Source of the DNA: Hyphomicrobium_B sp001006785
Lineage (GTDB): Bacteria; Pseudomonadota; Alphaproteobacteria; Rhizobiales; Hyphomicrobiaceae
Assembly (NCBI RefSeq): GCF_001006785.1
Contig: NZ_CDHO01000003.1
Span: forward strand, 496,001 to 560,000
DNA length: 64,000 bases
Direction: 5' to 3'
How positions within the stretch are numbered: position 1 is the stretch's first letter; each line of letters begins with the position of its first letter. The notes beneath the pieces were generated by a model. It was not told the origin of the DNA and did no database searches. It was given only the letters and a program-made list of their open reading frames with translations. Below are positions 49,952 through 58,377 of the stretch, piece by piece. A program made the position numbers and the translations under genes.

Positions 49952-51259
49952 TCAGCCAGCCTGCTCCTGCGAGGCCAAAGTCGCCGTCTGGACGCCGCGT
50001 GAATGCCGGCTGATTCCCCACAGAGCCAGAAATGTGATGATCGACGCCGCCGTCAGATAGAAGCCCACGGCCTGAATGCCGAACTTCGTCGCGAGCGTCG
50101 TCGCAACGTAAGGAGCCAGCGAAGCTCCGAAGATCCCGGCAAGATTGAACGCCAGCGACGCCCCCGTATAGCGCACGCCGACTGGGAACGGCTCCGAAAG
50201 CGCCGTGCCGAGCGGGCCGTATGTAAAGCCCATCAGCGCGAGGCCGAGAACCATGAAGCCGACGACGCTCGCCACGCTCCCACCGCCGAACAGCGGTTCA
50301 AACAACAGCCCGAAGATGCCGATGAGCGCCGTCGCCCAAAGCAGAACCGTCTGACGGCCGACCTTATCTGCGAGCCACGCAGACAGCGGAATAGTCAGCC
50401 CAAAGAAGATCACGCCGATCATCTGAATCGGCAGGAACTGCTGCCGCGTATAACCGAGGTTGCTGATCCCCCAGCTCAAGGCAAAAACCGTCATCAGATA
50501 AAACAGAACGAATGTCGCCAAAGCGCCGAATGTCCCAAGGATCAGCAGCCCGAAGTGCCGCGAAAATACCGTCGCCAACGGCACGCGCACGCGCTCGTTC
50601 TTCTCGATCGCTTTCTGAAACGCCGGCGTTTCCGAGATGCGCAGGCGCACATAAAGACCGACAAAAACCAGAACCGCGCTGGCGATGAAAGGAATCCGCC
50701 AGCCGAATGTGAGAAATTGCTGATCGGTCAGCAGTTCAGTGATCGCGAGAAAGATGCCCGTCGAACACAGAAACCCAATCGGCGCGCCGAGCTGCGGAAA
50801 CATGCCGAACCACGCCTTCTTATCCTTCGGTGCATTTTCCGTTGCGAGCAGCACTGCTCCGCCCCACTCGCCGCCAAGCCCGAGACCTTGGAAAAAGCGA
50901 CATAGCGCGAGCAGCAATGGAGCCCAGACGCCCGCCGTCTCATAGGTCGGCAGGATGCCGATCATGATCGTCGCGAGACCCATCGTCAGCAGCGCCGCAA
51001 CCAGCGTCGCCTTGCGTCCGACGCGATCGCCGAAATGCCCAAACAGCATAGCGCCGACGGGGCGCGCGAAAAATGCAATCGAAAACGTCGCAAAGGATTG
51101 CAGCGTCGCCGTCGTCGCGTCGGCGCTCGGAAAGAACAATTGCGGAAAAACGAGAACCGCCGCCGTCGCGTAAATGTAGAAATCAAAGAACTCGATCGTC
51201 GTGCCCGCAAGGCTCGCAAACAGGACGCGGCGCGTCGAGACGTTCTTTGATCCGGTCAA
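49952..51259 (-). CDS. MFS transporter, metabolite:H+ symporter (MHS) family
   Basis: A 435-residue 12-helix major facilitator. It has the MHS opening (G-T-T-I-E-F-F-D-F-Y-I-Y), the loop 2-3 motif G-x-x-x-D-R-x-G-R-K, and G-L-G-L-G-G-E-W-G-G-A in helix 5. Relatives carry dicarboxylates, proline/betaine, shikimate or similar solutes with protons. The substrate is unknown. It has no operon partner. Confidence 0.88.
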   Translation of the reverse strand: MTGSKNVSTRRVLFASLAGTTIEFFDFYIYATAAVLVFPQLFFPSADATTATLQSFATFSIAFFARPVGAMLFGHFGDRVGRKATLVAALLTMGLATIMIGILPTYETAGVWAPLLLALCRFFQGLGLGGEWGGAVLLATENAPKDKKAWFGMFPQLGAPIGFLCSTGIFLAITELLTDQQFLTFGWRIPFIASAVLVFVGLYVRLRISETPAFQKAIEKNERVRVPLATVFSRHFGLLILGTFGALATFVLFYLMTVFALSWGISNLGYTRQQFLPIQMIGVIFFGLTIPLSAWLADKVGRQTVLLWATALIGIFGLLFEPLFGGGSVASVVGFMVLGLALMGFTYGPLGTALSEPFPVGVRYTGASLAFNLAGIFGASLAPYVATTLATKFGIQAVGFYLTAASIITFLALWGISRHSRGVQTATLASQEQAG

Positions 51260-51488
51260 AGGCTCACCCGATGATGTCTGGTGGATTACGATTCGGCTGC
51301 CGGAATATTTCAGCCAACGGAAGCCTCCGCAAGCGGAACCGGCTTACGAGCCCGCAGGCGCCGTCCACCTCACCAAGACACGCAGCTTTGGGCCAGTTTC
51401 GTGCCTGGAACTGCGCTGCCGCTAAGAAAAGCGGGCCAGGCCGTGCCAGCGACGGCTCTCCTTCGCGGTCAGCCTCCGCGAAGTCCAG

Positions 51489-51527
51489 AAAAATGGAGAG
51501 AGGCAACGTAGCCCGTGCCTCTCTCCA
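51489..51527 (-). terminator. Rho-independent terminator of the catalase-like gene
   Basis: TGGAGAGAGGCA (51494-51505) and TGCCTCTCTCCA (51516-51527) form a perfect 12-bp stem with a 10-nt loop; on the minus strand a TTTTT run follows. It terminates the gene at 51577-52557. The rest of the 317-bp gap (51260-51576) contains only the MFS promoter region and no supported gene. Confidence 0.85.
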
Positions 51528-51576
51528 CGGTGCGGGGGCTACCTTCGGCGCTGTAGCCTCCCGCCTTCTCGTCGGC

Positions 51577-52557
51577 TCAAGGATTTCTGCGCGCGAAGGA
51601 CGCGGCATACACGGCCCCACGATCCGCAATCATCGGATCGGCAGCCTCTATCCCGGCCGGAACCGCATTCGGCATGAAGACGAGTTCTTTGTTTGCCGCA
51701 TCGTCGCCCGCGCTTTTCGTCAGCGTGATTGTCCCAAGCGGGACCGTCTTGCGATCGGCGGGCCATGCGAGCGACGGATCGTCGACCTTGTCACCTGCAT
51801 CCGCGATCTGCGCGACGAGCGTGAACGTCACCGGACCTTCGCCGACGCGCTTTTTGATTTCGTCGCTCAGGTAGGAAGCGGCCGCCGCCTTCGCATCCGC
51901 GTCGCTCAGATAGTGCTCTCCCCCAGTCGGCACGATTTGGTAGCGGACGAACGCCGCCTTGCCGTCCTTGTTCGTGAGCTTGAAGGCGTTCACCGCATAG
52001 TACGGCAGGCTGGCGAAGCTCACCGGATTGGGCTTCGCGGCAGTCAGGAAGGTCTTGGCAATTGGATGATCGCCAAGGAACGTATCGAGCGGCGTCGGCT
52101 TTGGCGTATCGGGCTTGCTCGTCCCAAGCGCGATGAGAAGCTGGCGGAACTCACCGGTAGTCGCGACGGGAAAGCCGTTGAACGAATGCGCGACGATGTC
52201 TGTCTCCGAACCATCCGCGAGCTTGAACTTCACGGCCATGCCGCGCGGACTGGCCAAGCCGTCATTATCCGCAATCGTCGGAATACCGGCGAAGTTCGAC
52301 AACCGCACAGTGACCGGCACAGTCGAACCCGCCTGCAAATGCGGCGCCTTCGACAGCGCGGCGGCTTCGGGCGAGGCAGCGAACGTCCCGGTCAGAACCG
52401 TGCCTTTGGCATGAACGGCGCGCGCACCCTCGTGCACGCCGAATACGCCGTTGACGGCATCGACCATCGCGTCGGGCGGAACGTCCTCGGCCTTGGCATT
52501 GATAGCGAGCAATGAAATCGCGGCGGCAATCAGCAGCGGAATAGCAGCTTCCTTCAT
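51577..52557 (-). CDS. Secreted catalase-related peroxidase (SrpA/KatA-small type)
   Basis: A 326-residue protein with a signal peptide (hydrophobic stretch ending I-N-A-K-A) and the reduced catalase core of catalase-related peroxidases: V-H-A-K-G-T near the N-terminus with the distal histidine, R-G-M-A-V-K-F and the S-F-N-G-F-P-V block. Such proteins use heme as small periplasmic peroxidases. The ATG at 52557 has GGAG 7 nt upstream. It is divergent from an ECF sigma factor, as seen for other oxidative-stress pairs. Confidence 0.85.
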   Translation of the reverse strand: MKEAAIPLLIAAAISLLAINAKAEDVPPDAMVDAVNGVFGVHEGARAVHAKGTVLTGTFAASPEAAALSKAPHLQAGSTVPVTVRLSNFAGIPTIADNDGLASPRGMAVKFKLADGSETDIVAHSFNGFPVATTGEFRQLLIALGTSKPDTPKPTPLDTFLGDHPIAKTFLTAAKPNPVSFASLPYYAVNAFKLTNKDGKAAFVRYQIVPTGGEHYLSDADAKAAAASYLSDEIKKRVGEGPVTFTLVAQIADAGDKVDDPSLAWPADRKTVPLGTITLTKSAGDDAANKELVFMPNAVPAGIEAADPMIADRGAVYAASFARRNP

Positions 52558-52727
52558 AACCGATCTCCCGTTTGGAACGACGCATTCGAACGAACCCACC
52601 CCGCACACACGACCACCGGTCGCGACTGCCGATCGCCAGCCGTGTCACGTAGATTTGCGTTTGGTTTGCTGATTAGTCGGGCGAGAACATCCGGACGTTA
52701 CGCCCTGTTCGGACGAATTTTATCGAC

Positions 52728-53318
52728 ATGGACACCCGCCTTCGCAAAACGATCGCCGAGGAAGCCGCCGAATACAGGCCGCTGCTCTATCGGATGGCGC
52801 TGACGCAGCTGAAGAACGCGGCGGCGGCCGAGGACGCAACGCAGGAAGCGCTTCTTGCAGCGATCGAGAAAGCCGACAGTTTCGAACGCCGCTCGACGCT
52901 GCGAACGTGGCTTTTCTCCATCCTGCGCTTCAAGATTCTCGACATCATGCGCGATCAGTCCAAGTCGCGACGGCGTGACAGCGAGCTCCCCGCCGAACAT
53001 GCCGCCATCGACGACGACAATTCCCGCACCTTCGACACGCTGTTCAATGACAGCGGCTGCTGGATCGACACCAAGGACGTCTGGACGAACCCTCACACCG
53101 TCGCGGAGCGCGATGCATTCTTCAAAGTCCTTGAAGTGTGCATGACGCGCCTTCCGGCCCGAACCTCACGCGCGTTTCTGATGCGCGAATGGCTCGAACT
53201 CGAGCCGCCCGAGATTTGCCGGGAACTCGGGATCACCCAGGGCAACCTGCGCATTCTGCTGTACAGGGCGCGGATGCAGTTGCGGCTTTGCCTCGACTTG
53301 AATTGGCAGCGAGATTGA
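52728..53318 (+). CDS. ECF sigma factor
   Basis: A 196-residue RNA polymerase sigma factor with region 2 (Y-R-P-L-L-Y-R-M-A...E-D-A-T-Q-E-A) and region 4 (P-A-R-T-S-R-A-F...P-E-I-C-R-E-L-G-I-T-Q-G-N). A zinc-finger anti-sigma gene follows after 2 bp and the secreted peroxidase gene is divergent. The likely regulon includes the peroxidase and perhaps MsrB downstream (inference). Confidence 0.9.
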   Translation: MDTRLRKTIAEEAAEYRPLLYRMALTQLKNAAAAEDATQEALLAAIEKADSFERRSTLRTWLFSILRFKILDIMRDQSKSRRRDSELPAEHAAIDDDNSRTFDTLFNDSGCWIDTKDVWTNPHTVAERDAFFKVLEVCMTRLPARTSRAFLMREWLELEPPEICRELGITQGNLRILLYRARMQLRLCLDLNWQRD

Positions 53319-53320
53319 CG

Positions 53321-53530
53321 ATGACGAACCCGATCACCTGCAAGGACTCAACCTGGCTCGTCAGTGAATCTCGCGAGCGCACGCTTTCGAAAGAAGAATT
53401 GCAGGACCTCGAGGGCCACATCGCGGAATGCCCCTACTGCAAAGGCGCGAGCACGCAGTTCGCCGTCCTTTTCAAACAGCTCGACCATTATCTCGGAAAC
53501 AGCAGAGCGGAAAAAGACGAGACCGGCTGA
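53321..53530 (+). CDS. Putative zinc-binding anti-sigma factor
   Basis: A 69-residue protein starting 2 bp after the sigma factor stop. It contains the H-x3-C-x2-C motif (H-I-A-E-C-P-Y-C) typical of zf-HC2 anti-sigma factors. It has no transmembrane helix, so it would be a soluble, redox- or zinc-responsive anti-sigma. Confidence 0.78.
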   Translation: MTNPITCKDSTWLVSESRERTLSKEELQDLEGHIAECPYCKGASTQFAVLFKQLDHYLGNSRAEKDETG

Positions 53531-53647
53531 GCCAGCCCTCCGCCGCACGATTTTTCTCGCCCGCAGAGATAACGGATTGAGTTTCAATTCAAATTTGGAA
53601 GCAACCGCGCCTCGCTCTTGCCCAGACTCATGCGCTATGACTAGCGA

Positions 53648-54805
53648 GTGAATCGGGCCGGGCGGAACCACGTGATCGACAAACCAACAACATCTCTGTC
53701 GAGACTGCTCGTCCTCGCCGCCGCTGGCATGCTGCTGACGGGTTCGCCCGGACGCGCTCAGCAGCCCCCGAATCCTGCCGAAGCAGCTGGCCAGATCGCA
53801 GACTTTTTCGGCAAAGTCGGCGACCAGATCTACGAGAACTGCATTTTCGAGCTTTCCGACGAGCAGATCGAGGTTCAGCACGCGCTCGTTAAAGCTTACA
53901 TCGAGCACGGCGCGAGCGGTGCGTCGGCAAGAAAACTCGCCGCGAAACAGATCCAGCCACCGAAGCTGTCAGCCGAATGCGAGCAAATCCGGAATATGCC
54001 GCGCATGGCACAGCCTCCGCCGACGGAAGCCGCGCTTCCGCCCGGTGCCTGGGAACCGAAAGTCGCGGCGACGCCGAAAGCCAAAACAACACCGGCGCCG
54101 TCGCCAATACCGCCCGCACGCGCCATCAGCCTCGCGAGCAAGAAAGTTTTGCCGCAGTGGGATTGCGCCGAAGGCGTCGACTACGTCACGATCCAGCACA
54201 AGGGTTATCCTCGAAAGCTGACCGGCGGCGAGATCTGCAATCCGTTCCAGGACGTCGTGCATGAAGTCCCGGCTGCGGTCGGAAACTTCCGCTTGGGCTA
54301 TACGATCAAAACCGGCCGCCTGTTCGTCATCACCGAAGGCGGCGCACGCGGCCAGACGATCGCCTGGGCCATCTCCGGCCGCGAAGTCTGCAGAAACAAT
54401 CCCGACCCCGACTGCCTTGCGACGCGTGCAGTCGGGCCTTTGCCGCCCGGCGAATACACGTTCTCGGCGAACAAGGATCAGCGCGTCACCTGGGGGCCGA
54501 CGATAAAGCGCTACGTCATCGGCGTTTACCTCAAGAAGCTCTGGGGCAAGGAGCAGTATACGCCGCAGCAGACGTCAGCCATCCTTGCGCGCGGCAATAT
54601 CGCAATCCACGAACGCCTGAAGGGTGAAATGTCGGAGGCCTGCCTCGGCCTTGAACCCAATGGCTGGGCTTATGTCGCCTCGCTGATCAAGAATGCGCGC
54701 GCCAACGGCCTCAGCGTCTACGTCGACGAGCCCTATCCGCAGGTTGCGGAAAATCCCCCAATCGTCGTTGCATCCTCGTTCTCGCTGACCTCGATTTTCA
54801 AATAA
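53648..54805 (+). CDS. Secreted protein of unknown function
   Basis: A 385-residue protein with a signal peptide (hydrophobic segment ending G-R-A-Q), an N-terminal helical domain, a Pro/Ala-rich linker (about 120-165) and a C-terminal domain of about 200 residues with several cysteines that could form periplasmic disulfides. The C-terminal domain carries T-G-R-L-F-V-I-T-E-G-G and P-P-G-E-Y-T-F, faintly like small L,D-transpeptidase-type envelope proteins, but no catalytic motif is certain. The start is a GTG; a second in-frame GTG lies about nine codons later. Confidence 0.6.
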   Translation: MNRAGRNHVIDKPTTSLSRLLVLAAAGMLLTGSPGRAQQPPNPAEAAGQIADFFGKVGDQIYENCIFELSDEQIEVQHALVKAYIEHGASGASARKLAAKQIQPPKLSAECEQIRNMPRMAQPPPTEAALPPGAWEPKVAATPKAKTTPAPSPIPPARAISLASKKVLPQWDCAEGVDYVTIQHKGYPRKLTGGEICNPFQDVVHEVPAAVGNFRLGYTIKTGRLFVITEGGARGQTIAWAISGREVCRNNPDPDCLATRAVGPLPPGEYTFSANKDQRVTWGPTIKRYVIGVYLKKLWGKEQYTPQQTSAILARGNIAIHERLKGEMSEACLGLEPNGWAYVASLIKNARANGLSVYVDEPYPQVAENPPIVVASSFSLTSIFK

Positions 54806-54949
54806 GCCGGTTGGCGGTTATGCTGGCGCGAAATCGTGTCTTGCGCTCGCCCGTAATTGCGTCATCACGCCATAAGCGGGCCATGTAACAAGGACGCCCG
54901 CCACATCGAAAAACACCCCGGAACGGCGGCGACACTGGAGGAACGCAGA

Positions 54950-55396
54950 ATGAAGTACTCGAAAGACAAGGATGCCATCGCCCGTCTTTCGCCGGAGCAA
55001 TATCGCGTGACGCAGGAGAGCGGCACCGAGCGCCCCGGCACGGGCGAGTATTTGTACAATAAGGAGCCGGGCATTTACGTCGATGTCGTATCGGGCGAAC
55101 CGTTGTTCGCATCGTCCGACAAATACGAATCCGGCTGCGGCTGGCCGAGCTTCACCAAGCCCATCGTCGCAACGAACATCAACGAAAAGCACGACGCGAC
55201 CCACGGCATGGTGCGCACCGAAGTCCGCTCCAAGCACGGCGACAGTCACCTCGGCCACGTGTTTCCCGACGGTCCTCGCGACAAAGGCGGGCTTCGCTAT
55301 TGCATCAACTCGGCGTCGCTTCGCTTCATTCATCGCGATGACATGGAAGCGCAAGGCTACGCCGCCTATCTTGATCAAGTGCAGGATATTCGCTGA
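54950..55396 (+). CDS. msrB: Peptide-methionine (R)-S-oxide reductase MsrB
   Basis: A 148-residue MsrB with the E-S-G-C-G-W-P-S-F block and the catalytic cysteine near residue 118 in R-Y-C-I-N-S-A-S-L-R-F. The two C-x-x-C zinc pairs of many MsrB proteins are absent, as in the zinc-free subgroup. GGAGG lies 8 nt before the ATG. It repairs methionine-R-sulfoxide and sits near the peroxidase and sigma factor genes. Confidence 0.93.
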   Translation: MKYSKDKDAIARLSPEQYRVTQESGTERPGTGEYLYNKEPGIYVDVVSGEPLFASSDKYESGCGWPSFTKPIVATNINEKHDATHGMVRTEVRSKHGDSHLGHVFPDGPRDKGGLRYCINSASLRFIHRDDMEAQGYAAYLDQVQDIR

Positions 55397-55455
55397 CCGC
55401 GCGGCATCCGAGAGAATGATCCGCGAGCCATTCAAGTAAGGGCGAGGCACGCTTC

Positions 55456-56271
55456 GTGCGAAATAACGCGATTTATCGCCTCGACACGCAAGCCGATCTC
55501 GAACACGCCGTGAAAAAACTTGCGCGGCGTGATCCGAGGCTTCGCCCCATCCTCGCGCAGACCGGCATGCCTCAACTCAGGCGCCGGCCCGCGGGACTGC
55601 CCGGACTGGCGGCAATCGTCGTCGGCCAACAGCTCTCGATCGCGAGCGCGTCCGCGATCTGGTCGCGGCTCGAAATCGCGTTCGATCCGTTTCATCACGA
55701 CGCGTTGCTTCGTTCGCGCGACGACCGGCTTGCGCGCCTCGGATTGTCGGCGGCGAAAATCAAAACGCTCAAGCATATTGCGCAGGAGATCGCGGACAAG
55801 CGGCTCGACCTCGATGCGCTCGCTGACGCCGATGCCGACGAAGCCCACCGCATCCTAACGTCGCTGCATGGCGTCGGACCGTGGACTGCCGATATCTATC
55901 TCTTGTTCTGCCTTGGCCACGGCGATGCCTGGCCCGCGGGCGACCTTGCCGTGCAGGAAGCCATGCGCATCGGGCTTGATCTCCCGTCGCGTCCAACCGC
56001 CAAGGAAATGAACCCCTTGGCGGAAGACTGGCGGCCATTCAGAGGCGTCGCCGCGCACCTCTGGTGGGCATATTATAAAGTTGCACGCAAACGCGACGGC
56101 GCGCCCGTCCCCGAAAGTCGTGCGGGCGCCGGCAGTATCCCGCCGACGCCGAACACGCGACCGATGCGTCTCACGCCTTCTTCGCGAGCGCGACCAGAAC
56201 CGGTCTCAGATCCTGTGCCGACTGCAGCGGCGCGTCGAACCACAAACGCGCGACGTCGTCCCCAGACGTGA
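55456..56271 (+). CDS. DNA-3-methyladenine glycosylase II (AlkA-like)
   Basis: A helix-hairpin-helix GPD glycosylase that removes alkylated bases. It has L-H-G-V-G-P-W-T-A-D-I-Y and the catalytic aspartate in P-A-G-D-L-A-V-Q. The enzyme core ends near residue 215; the last 55 residues are a Pro/Arg-rich tail that overlaps the convergent HugZ-like gene by 101 bp. The tail is probably a read-on extension or a frameshift artefact. The start is a GTG at 55456. The N-terminal AlkA beta domain is missing, as in the short subgroup. Confidence 0.88.
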   Translation: MRNNAIYRLDTQADLEHAVKKLARRDPRLRPILAQTGMPQLRRRPAGLPGLAAIVVGQQLSIASASAIWSRLEIAFDPFHHDALLRSRDDRLARLGLSAAKIKTLKHIAQEIADKRLDLDALADADADEAHRILTSLHGVGPWTADIYLLFCLGHGDAWPAGDLAVQEAMRIGLDLPSRPTAKEMNPLAEDWRPFRGVAAHLWWAYYKVARKRDGAPVPESRAGAGSIPPTPNTRPMRLTPSSRARPEPVSDPVPTAAARRTTNARRRPQT

Positions 56272-56914
56272 GATCGAGCCCCTCCGGATCGAGAGCCGCG
56301 AGCTTCCATCCGGAATTCTTGGCGCCCACCTGCTTTGCATATTTCTCGACGGCGTCCGCATGATCGGAATTCATATGCGAAACCGCGCCTTCTTCCATAT
56401 CTGCGAGACCCTCGACGCCTTCGAGCGGCGTCGTAAGATCGCTGACCTTCGGCGCGAAAGCCTTGCCGAAGCCGCCATTGAGCGACGCGCGCACAATCTT
56501 GAATTTCCAGAACGCAAAATCCGGAAAGTCCGCATAGAGAGAAGACTTCGGATGGCGGCTGAGATAGCGCCGCCGAATGTTATCGCGTTCGCTTCCCGCA
56601 GGCACGATTGCCGCCGTACCGATCAGCGTGATGCGCGCGTGCGCAAGCGGATCGCCCTTGCCCGGTTCGCCGACCAGCAGCGAACAGCGTGCATCTTTTT
56701 CAAGATTGTTGAAATGCCCGGATAAGCGGGAAATGAGAAAGATCGGAGAGCCGTCCATCGCCGTCGCGAGACTGACGCGCGACACGAACGGAGAGCCATC
56801 GACGGGATCGATTGTTCCTAACGCCGCCTGCCGCGCCGTGCGGATCAGCGTTTTGCCGAGCCGTCGCGCGGTATCATCGACCGGTTGAAGAACGTCTTTC
56901 TTTTCTGCTGTCAT
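56171..56914 (-). CDS. HugZ/pyridoxamine 5'-phosphate oxidase-like heme-binding protein
   Basis: A 247-residue protein with a split-barrel FMN-binding-like domain (T-A-R-Q-A-A-L-G-T-I...P-F-V-S-R-V) and a C-terminal DUF2470-type domain (S-H-M-N-S-D-H-A-D-A-V). This arrangement is that of HugZ/HutZ heme-utilisation proteins, which bind or degrade heme. AGAGGA precedes the ATG at 56914; an in-frame TTG at 56929 is less likely. It is far from the heme receptor cluster in this window. Confidence 0.82.
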   Translation of the reverse strand: MTAEKKDVLQPVDDTARRLGKTLIRTARQAALGTIDPVDGSPFVSRVSLATAMDGSPIFLISRLSGHFNNLEKDARCSLLVGEPGKGDPLAHARITLIGTAAIVPAGSERDNIRRRYLSRHPKSSLYADFPDFAFWKFKIVRASLNGGFGKAFAPKVSDLTTPLEGVEGLADMEEGAVSHMNSDHADAVEKYAKQVGAKNSGWKLAALDPEGLDLTSGDDVARLWFDAPLQSAQDLRPVLVALAKKA

Positions 56915-57088
56915 TTCTTCCTCTGCCAAGACAATAGCTGGCTTCGAAACCCCAGTTCGCTATGTCGAAATTGATCGCTGAGCGCAAGAAATATATCGGC
57001 AGAAGGAAATCTCCCGTCCGCAACCACGTCGGCGAATTGGCGCATAAAAACGAGTGAATTTGCACAACCGCGCAGGCAGCGGCGCGCT

Positions 57089-58186
57089 CTAGATGACTTC
57101 CACCGTCGCATCTGAAAATAACGCGCCCGCTTTTGCGTGAGCGCGAAGAACATCCTCGGAAAGACGAGTGACGGAATTCTGCGACGTCGTCGCGAGCATC
57201 CGATCGACGCGCGCTTTGGAACGATCGAGATCCGCGCCGCTGAGCGCTCCGGAGCGGCGAGCTTCTATCACCCGTTCCGCCAACGGTCGTGCACGCTCCG
57301 TATCTCCCCAGTGCGCACAGATCATGAGCATGTCATTACCGGCCGCCATGAAATTGACCGCCATGTCCGGATTGTCGAACAGACGGCTGACTGCGCGCAT
57401 GCTGACATCGTCCGACACGATCACGCCTTCGAAACCCATCTCCTCGCGCAACAGGCCGTGCGTGATCTTGCGCGACAAGGTCGCCGGCCAATCCGGATCG
57501 ATCGCCCGGAACAGAATGTGCGATGTCATGATCATGCCGATGCCCGCACCGATCGCCGCCGCGAAGGGCTGCAACTCGCGCCGCCGAAGTTCATCGACGG
57601 TGGCGTCGATCACCGGCAGCTCGAGATGCGAATCGACCTGCGTATCGCCGTGACCGGGAAAGTGCTTGCCGCATGCGCGCACGCCCTGGCCTTCCATCGC
57701 CTTTGCGAAGGTAAGCGCCTTTGCAACCACGCCTTCGACGGTCGTATCGAACGACCGCGCACCAATCACCGGATTTTTCGGATTGCTGTCGATGTCGAGG
57801 ACGGGAGCGAAACTGAGATTGATGCCCAACGATGCAAGCTCCGCTCCCATCGCAGCACCGACCGCGCCCGCGTCTTCGCCCCACGCACGCGCATACGTGT
57901 ACCGCGTGATGGGCGCAGGCGTCCGGCAAACCCTGCCGCCTTCATGATCGATGGCGATGAACAGACGCCCTCGTCCGGTCACTTCCCGGACGTCGCTGAC
58001 GAGCTTGGCATGGTTGGCGAGCCATGCCTCATAAGGCAGGTCGTGGCAGAAATTGCTTTTGTAAAGAATGATCCCCGCCGGCCGCAGATCGCGAAGCAAC
58101 GCGCGATCTGCGGGATCGAGCGACGTCGTCGGACGCAATCCGACGATGAAATGATCTCCCACGCTCGCGAGGTCGGGGCTGGACAT
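57089..58186 (-). CDS. nagZ: Beta-N-acetylhexosaminidase NagZ (GH3)
   Basis: A 365-residue glycoside hydrolase family 3 enzyme with K-H-F-P-G-H-G-D-T-x-V-D-S-H (the His-Asp dyad loop) and the nucleophile block V-S-D-D-V-S-M. NagZ trims GlcNAc from peptidoglycan muropeptides in the cytoplasm. I use the ATG at 58186; an in-frame start at 58270 would add 28 residues of no resemblance. Confidence 0.93.
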   Translation of the reverse strand: MSSPDLASVGDHFIVGLRPTTSLDPADRALLRDLRPAGIILYKSNFCHDLPYEAWLANHAKLVSDVREVTGRGRLFIAIDHEGGRVCRTPAPITRYTYARAWGEDAGAVGAAMGAELASLGINLSFAPVLDIDSNPKNPVIGARSFDTTVEGVVAKALTFAKAMEGQGVRACGKHFPGHGDTQVDSHLELPVIDATVDELRRRELQPFAAAIGAGIGMIMTSHILFRAIDPDWPATLSRKITHGLLREEMGFEGVIVSDDVSMRAVSRLFDNPDMAVNFMAAGNDMLMICAHWGDTERARPLAERVIEARRSGALSGADLDRSKARVDRMLATTSQNSVTRLSEDVLRAHAKAGALFSDATVEVI

Positions 58187-58320
58187 GCTGAAATCTTCTT
58201 GCCGCTGAAACGATATGGAACGCCACAATAGGACTGAGCCCGCATTATGACACCTGCAGCTCCACCGCAATAAGCTCGGCGGAAACTTGACGAGCCAGGC
58301 CTTCTCGCCGCCCCCAAAAA

Positions 58321-58349
58321 AGAAAACGGCGGACCGAAGTCCGCCGTTT
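58321..58349 (-). terminator. Rho-independent terminator of the second TonB-dependent receptor
   Basis: AAACGGCGGAC (58324-58334) and GTCCGCCGTTT (58339-58349) form a perfect 11-bp stem with a CGAA loop. On the minus strand the stem runs into a T-rich stretch, ending the receptor transcript 28 bp after its stop. Confidence 0.87.
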
Positions 58350-58377
58350 CCTCAGCACGGGAAGAAGCTCGAGAGAG

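Noticed and set aside
56874..57088. Short minus-strand frames between nagZ and the HugZ-like gene
   Set aside because: No domain or ribosome-binding site; treated as intergenic.
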